Shown piece after piece: positions 60,701 through 64,000 of a DNA stretch of 64,000 bases (the stretch's first letter is position 1; the number at the start of each line of letters is the position of its first letter). Origin of the DNA: Rhynchopus sp. YZ270_cl-10 (lineage: Eukaryota; Euglenozoa; Diplonemea; Diplonemida; Diplonemidae); NCBI GenBank assembly GCA_964035575.1, contig OZ037850.1, forward strand, positions 496,001 to 560,000, given 5' to 3'. The notes under the pieces are model-generated. The model had not been told where the DNA came from. It worked only from the letters and a program-made list of their open reading frames with translations, and did no database searches. A program made the translations under genes and the position numbers.

Positions 60701-60846
60701 TGCAACGCAGTGGATCCATCCGCGCTGTACAAGTTGACCCCTCCAGGGCGGTCGGCAAGCAATGCACCTAACTCATCCGGACAGCCCTTTCCACTCTTAA
60801 ACTGAATCAACCACCTCATTACATCCGTACATCCGTTAAACTCCAT
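57739..60846 (-). CDS. Large ankyrin-headed protein, 1035 aa, otherwise unknown
   Basis: Single exon. Residues 1-110 hold two to three ankyrin-like repeats (STALHIALQEHSDWDESDQT; VLCLLNHGGNLYAANDAGQS). A helical stretch follows near 185-215 (LRAELAKLSKHIEEYSKAET). The middle (230-560) is beta-rich, without a family I can name. Residues 580-740 are Pro/Ser/Thr-rich and probably disordered. The C-terminal 230 residues are well ordered and helical (LILTAKEAATVPKRDLRLIK; FAMPLAALNCCVSCLLKFHE). It ends LAPIYVPKKQRLFWD. A soluble scaffold is the most that can be inferred. The ATG directly follows a T-run with no AG between, so the acceptor is probably the ACCAG about 20 nt upstream. Confidence 0.75.
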   Translation of the reverse strand: MEFNGCTDVMRWLIQFKSGKGCPDELGALLADRPGGVNLYSADGSTALHIALQEHSDWDESDQTRIVLCLLNHGGNLYAANDAGQSPLGSLVPSPHKEFIIGLLHSYRQQQCDIPTVAPFNAKELHAKSFICTTPSSVNDNVVYGVRDGYEIIAWDSVEDCVLSVHCTDDSIYGLRAELAKLSKHIEEYSKAETASLSVLNNLQEQENELKERLTTLMGKETIAGFAVFSAPCRRSHPIAAGTVRSEFLWLANGVVVEIFLSQLNVVRDMSMSQHNCASTKVRTRDAYPFCCGPNGTPGCFVDTLGSSVCLTQNIPNEGQPDTLRLAVLKVHLFPEGYELGDTKLALLHKERSFDSVHDLKASRQDVPALTITGEPAPRYDLTFVSTHKCGRSFYVFVTQEQPIVFFEGAFSECGVDVAASGPITSASAVDTQPVRVFKNGCERPVFTLVSRVVKSVRIVPKSPTPEDPRNVQLTLLFLIPRDKGPQHTYRTLAHPSADILAMIRVGKEHEVSKVNYIDSKLSVLSTLRRFTSDWEEPLNAPDQPQNTDENHESEAIVEAEQQLLPLLCDWMGAAKPRTTTPTPNQPTEANPTESPRRTTRGRIHSAPKAAPPIDLQQAFFFSRSGENFFRCNKHGRLHAFKWHDVGLEKDAPITPRTPEGPQREVRSESLLAASLEQDAQRHKVVEKPGGSISSMVNNAATRNSISTASGQSMESHPDLRSDSHRVSHVSAGSRGRLSFLECIANPYVNVCYSRLPKQEGDEPLEDFECIMPTAKGPIDDDNEEYAAMQRALEEKRKNAVVPSFSALVLIGWAGNQPTPDEIQCLQIFRQILSREEGQLILTAKEAATVPKRDLRLIKAAARFAMPLAALNCCVSCLLKFHELELDFSNIRFAMQYAVQKGSMFMPPSLMVGASFLQKADPGCISLSDQEVRTLSPFAIQHSSFAAKVHMIKCSSEASSGALTGAGDFVWPLVARNESLTAADVANKGSALRSLKEVNPQRTKGVPIMYKCVPEYPDTKLAPIYVPKKQRLFWD

Positions 60847-61456
60847 TTGAAAAAAAAAAAGAGAAATTCTGGTAAAAAATTGTTGAAGAAAAAAAATGAA
60901 AAAGTAGAGAGAGAAGAAAGAAAAATGGAGGAAACCCAGAGAGAAAAAAAAGAATGGAGTACTTTTTTTGTGGTTTTTTAATGTTTTTTTTTGTTTTTGC
61001 TTTTTTTGTTTTTTTTTTTTTTTGTTGCTGAAGTGGGTATCCTATTACAACAACTAAGGGGTTTTTTTAAAAAAAATGGGGACGGGATGGAGAAGGGTGG
61101 GGGTATACAGGCAATACTACAGGTTTTCGATAATCTAACCAAAGGGGACTGTAACCCAATGGGAAATACCTGAAATATGCGCGATAGCCCCATTGATATA
61201 CACGATTTGCATTTTTTTTTCCCCTGCTTTTTTCGGATATAAAGTAGTCTACGAAGGGATTTAGGGGTGAGGGAGACACGGTATTTGTTCTCCTTTTTAG
61301 AGAGAGTTTTTGGTGGGATAAACACACTTTACAAAAAAAAAAGGGGGGAGGAAAAATCAAACCATGGCAAAAAAATGTTGTACATCATTCCATAGAGAAG
61401 CTTTTGTTAAGGCAAAAACGAAGCCTCTACTTCGACACCTTAAAAGAAAGGTTTAT

Positions 61457-61491
61457 AAGATGATCCTAAGCCTCTCATGCTTAGTCACCCT
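61457..61491. repeat. C1 hairpin element
   Basis: AAGATG and CTAAGC/GCTTAG arms around loop CTCTCAT; the distal arm reads CACCCT. Confidence 0.7.
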
Positions 61492-62507
61492 AAAAGAAAT
61501 TCGGGGGGGAAAGGGTGAGGCACTGGGGGGAAGACTGTTGGTATTTGGTATATTAGCGTCCACGAAAGGGGGGTAATTTCTAATAACAACTGGGGGATTC
61601 ATTGGTTCAGCGTTAACCTGAATTAAACAAATATTGAACTCCCTGAGAGTCTCGGAGATTCTCTTCAATGATGTTTTTAGAGAGTTTTAGCGATAAAAAA
61701 AAAATCTGAAATATGAATCACCCACTGTTTAAAAAAGAAGGGGTAAAAAAAACTGAACTAAGCAGTCAAAAGACTCTAGTGACAACTCCGCTGTGCACTT
61801 TGTAATATGTGCAACAACTGTGCGGACAAAAGGGGTATCCAGGAAGGGTGCAAAGGGGAAAGGTCTAAAAAAAGCCCCCAAAATAGTCAACAAAGTGAAG
61901 GGGGGCTGTTCTTTTGGTATTCAAAAACTCGGGTGTTTCTGAACCAAATAAAGGGGGGGTAGGAGTTTGTCGAAATGAATAACAAAAAAACGAAGGTATC
62001 CAAAAATTCAACAGAAAAAGAAAAAGAAAAAGAGTGGGAAAAGGACGACCAAATATCTCCGTACTTTGGTCACCCCCCTTTCGGATGCCTTATATTTTAA
62101 AAAGAAAGATTCTATGGGTTTTTTGTTGACAGCCTTTTCCAGTATCTAAAAGCTTCTACCATGCATGCGGCTAAATATGAAGATTTTTGGCGTTTTTTTT
62201 CGAAATTGCAGTGCATTGTATGAAAGTTGTATGAAAGTTCTGCTCTCCACGGTGGGTCGCTGATGTGTGGTTGAATTTCCTTCAGCTCACCATCACCCCT
62301 CTTCATCTGCTGCCCATAGGAAAGCCCGTCAGGAAAAAAATGCAGGAGAAAAAAAATAGAAGATTTTTCAGATCTCCCATCCCAATCCAAGTTAGCCGCA
62401 TGCATGATTTCTACACCTTTTTTTTGCTTTTTTTTTCACGGATTACCAACGATCGTAGTGCGATCTACTACGATTGTACCCAGGTACCCAGGTGCGATCG
62501 TAGGTAA

Positions 62508-62646
62508 CATACAATGCAACGAGGCTGACTACGCCTGAAAACAGGCATGTCTGGAAAATCTATCGTGGCTGAGGCGTACTATTACTTACAATCACGCCTC
62601 AGCCACGCCTGTATCAGGAACGCGTTCGGCCTCGTTGCATTGTATG
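62508..62646. repeat. Nested inverted repeat (cruciform-capable)
   Basis: CATACAATGCAACGAGGC (62508-62525) is perfectly inverted at 62629-62646. Inside, CGTGGCTGAGGCGT (62564-62577) is perfectly inverted at 62594-62607. Confidence 0.8.
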
Positions 62647-62771
62647 AGGTGACCCGTGTTTTTTTTGTGTCTTTTTTTCTTTTTCTTTTTCATTTTTTTG
62701 CAAAATCGTGCAAATATCGCATTTTTGGGGTCTAAACATTTTGTATTTTTTTTTATGATTCGAGAGCAGTT

Positions 62772-64000
62772 CTACTGCGGGTTCAACATGCCAGCATTGC
62801 CCATTGCCCCACCAGCAGCGCCTTTCTTCACGTCCAGGTCAAGCGCTTTTGTGTAATCAGAAATGGCACGATCGAAGTCACCCAAGCTATCAAAGGCAGA
62901 GCCACGGTTGAAAAATGCGTTCGCATTCGAACCATCAAGTTCCAGAACCTGTTAGTGGGTGGGGTGGTGAGAAAAGAACAGAATCGGCGTTATTTGCCCC
63001 CCACAATACGTATGTAGTACTATGATCCACTCTCCATCTGTGGTTTCTGTCACCTATCAAAAAAATATACGGGTATTGTAAGATCAGCCTCAACAAATAT
63101 GAATGCATTATCGTGAAGTAAATGCTTCATTTGCACGACCTTGATGAATTACCCTCATAGTACACATAATGCTATGGGGGGGTACAGTGGTGCGAACGCC
63201 CCCACCGAGGCAGTTGTATATCTGGGGTGTCCCGGGTGACCCGGGACTAGGTAAGGGACCCGGGCCCGGCTTGGCACCGACTGTCTTCGGCGTTGTACCG
63301 AAGGTGAAGGTGCACGAAGACGGAGTCTGGTGAAAATTTTTGCGGTGTCACATTCTACCTCATGTGTGGGTCACACTTGAGGTCATGTACCACTGCGTGG
63401 GTCTGGGTACCTGGGCACCGGGTTGGAAACTCCCCAAATAAAAGATAGATACCTTTGTGAAGTCGCCAATGGCCTTTCCATAGTCCTCCTTCTTGTCAAA
63501 GGAGATGCCTCTGTTGTGGTAGGAGTGGATGTTTGTTGGGTCGAGCTCGATGACCTTGTTGTAGTCTGCGATGGCCAGGTCGTAGAGACCCATGCGGGCG
63601 TAGCAGTAGCCTCTGTTGTTGTAGGTCTTTACGTTGTTCGAGTTGAGCTCGAGCGAGCGGGTGTAGTCCTTCACGGCAAGGTCGTAGAGCCCCAGCTTGC
63701 GCTCGGCAAAGCCTCTGTTGTTGTATGCCGCCATGGAGTTTGGGTTCAGCTGGATCGCAGCAGAGTAGTCCTTAATTGCTGCCTCGTACTTGCCGATGTT
63801 GCGGTATGAGAACCCTCGGTTGTGGTAATACGCTGCGTTGTTTGTGTCCATCCTGATCGCCACAGTGAAGTCCGCAATCGCATTTTCATACTCCTCCAGA
63901 CGGTCGTACACCAACCCACGTGAGTTGTGTGTCGAAGGGTTGCTGCCGTCCAGCTCAATAGCCTTAGTAAAGTCTGCCAACGCCTCCTTCAGCATGTTCA
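62772..64000 (-). CDS. TPR protein, 5' end beyond window
   Basis: Exon A runs from the window edge to 63453 and encodes at least five TPR repeats in 34-residue register (AIADFTVAIRMDTNNAAYY, AIKDYSAAIQLNPNSMAAY, AVKDYTRSLELNSNNVKTY, AIADYNKVIELDPTNIHSY). It ends DFTK at a GTATCT donor. Exon B (62949-62772, after ACTAACAG) encodes one more repeat (LDGSNANAFFNRGSAFDS, then DRAISDYTKALDLD) and a Gly/Ala tail ending at TAG. Exon B carries one extra base near its start (TTT at 62940-62942), which puts the repeat one frame off the phase-0 splice. TPRs bind partner peptides; the target is unknown. The Met at 63995 is probably internal. Confidence 0.75.

Larger units (their letters stand above)
60850..62771. 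other. Intergenic, low-complexity, with a C1 hairpin and a nested palindrome
   Basis: No gene is supported. A C1 hairpin lies at 61457-61491 and a two-level inverted repeat at 62508-62646. T- and A-runs are frequent. Confidence 0.55.

Overview
The window looks like nuclear DNA of a euglenozoan protist, most likely a diplonemid. Every well-supported gene (20 of 20) lies on the minus strand, as in euglenozoan polycistronic arrays. Most start codons have a pyrimidine tract and an AG a short way upstream, as expected for spliced-leader trans-splicing. Five GT-AG cis-introns can be placed with confidence, which argues against a kinetoplastid. The gene content fits: trypanosome-type alternative oxidase, a divergent TFIIB, a Euglena-PAC-like BLUF protein, an amastin-like tetraspan, a flagellar doublet protein and a metacaspase relative without its catalytic dyad. 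The lineage call is inference.

Layout, in the direction of transcription (high to low coordinates): a TPR protein cut by the window edge (62.8-64.0 kb); a 1035-aa ankyrin-headed protein (57.7-60.8); a two-TM glycoprotein, perhaps CDC50-like (56.2-57.5); a giant gene of seven fused guanidinoacetate methyltransferase units (48.8-54.0); amastin-like (45.6-46.1); CFAP144/FAM183-like (44.1-44.5); a very basic protein (41.4-42.1); the BLUF-cyclase-homology-EF-hand protein (38.2-40.1); an ITPA/HAM1 homologue (37.3-38.0); an ankyrin protein (29.6-31.3); two sulfatase copies (22.9-24.4 and 19.6-21.1); a small ankyrin protein (17.6-18.1); a Sel1-repeat protein (13.3-16.1); TFIIB (12.1-13.2); alternative oxidase (10.7-11.7); an ERLY-motif protein with introns (about 7.4-9.7); a ubiquitin-like/WD40 protein (6.1-7.2); a secreted ML-like protein (4.4-5.1); and the pseudo-metacaspase (0.4-3.5).

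The genes do not form an obvious pathway; adjacency here probably reflects only shared polycistronic transcription. The GAMT polyprotein would make creatine. AOX gives cyanide-insensitive mitochondrial respiration. CFAP144 and possibly the ERLY protein point to a flagellum, and the BLUF protein to blue-light sensing.

Roughly half of the window is intergenic and packed with repeats. There are several dispersed families of short elements (named A, B, C1, C2 here), all found in one orientation, antisense to the printed strand's genes. C1 and C2 are hairpins that share an apical loop and a basal stem but have different inner stems. Several non-autonomous elements with terminal inverted repeats are present, one with an apparent 9-bp target duplication and an internal 8-bp satellite. 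The two largest gene-poor blocks are 24.45-29.6 kb (nested TIR elements, G-tracts) and 31.3-37.25 kb (hairpins and purine-rich DNA). No rRNA, tRNA, CRISPR array or spliced-leader RNA gene was recognised.
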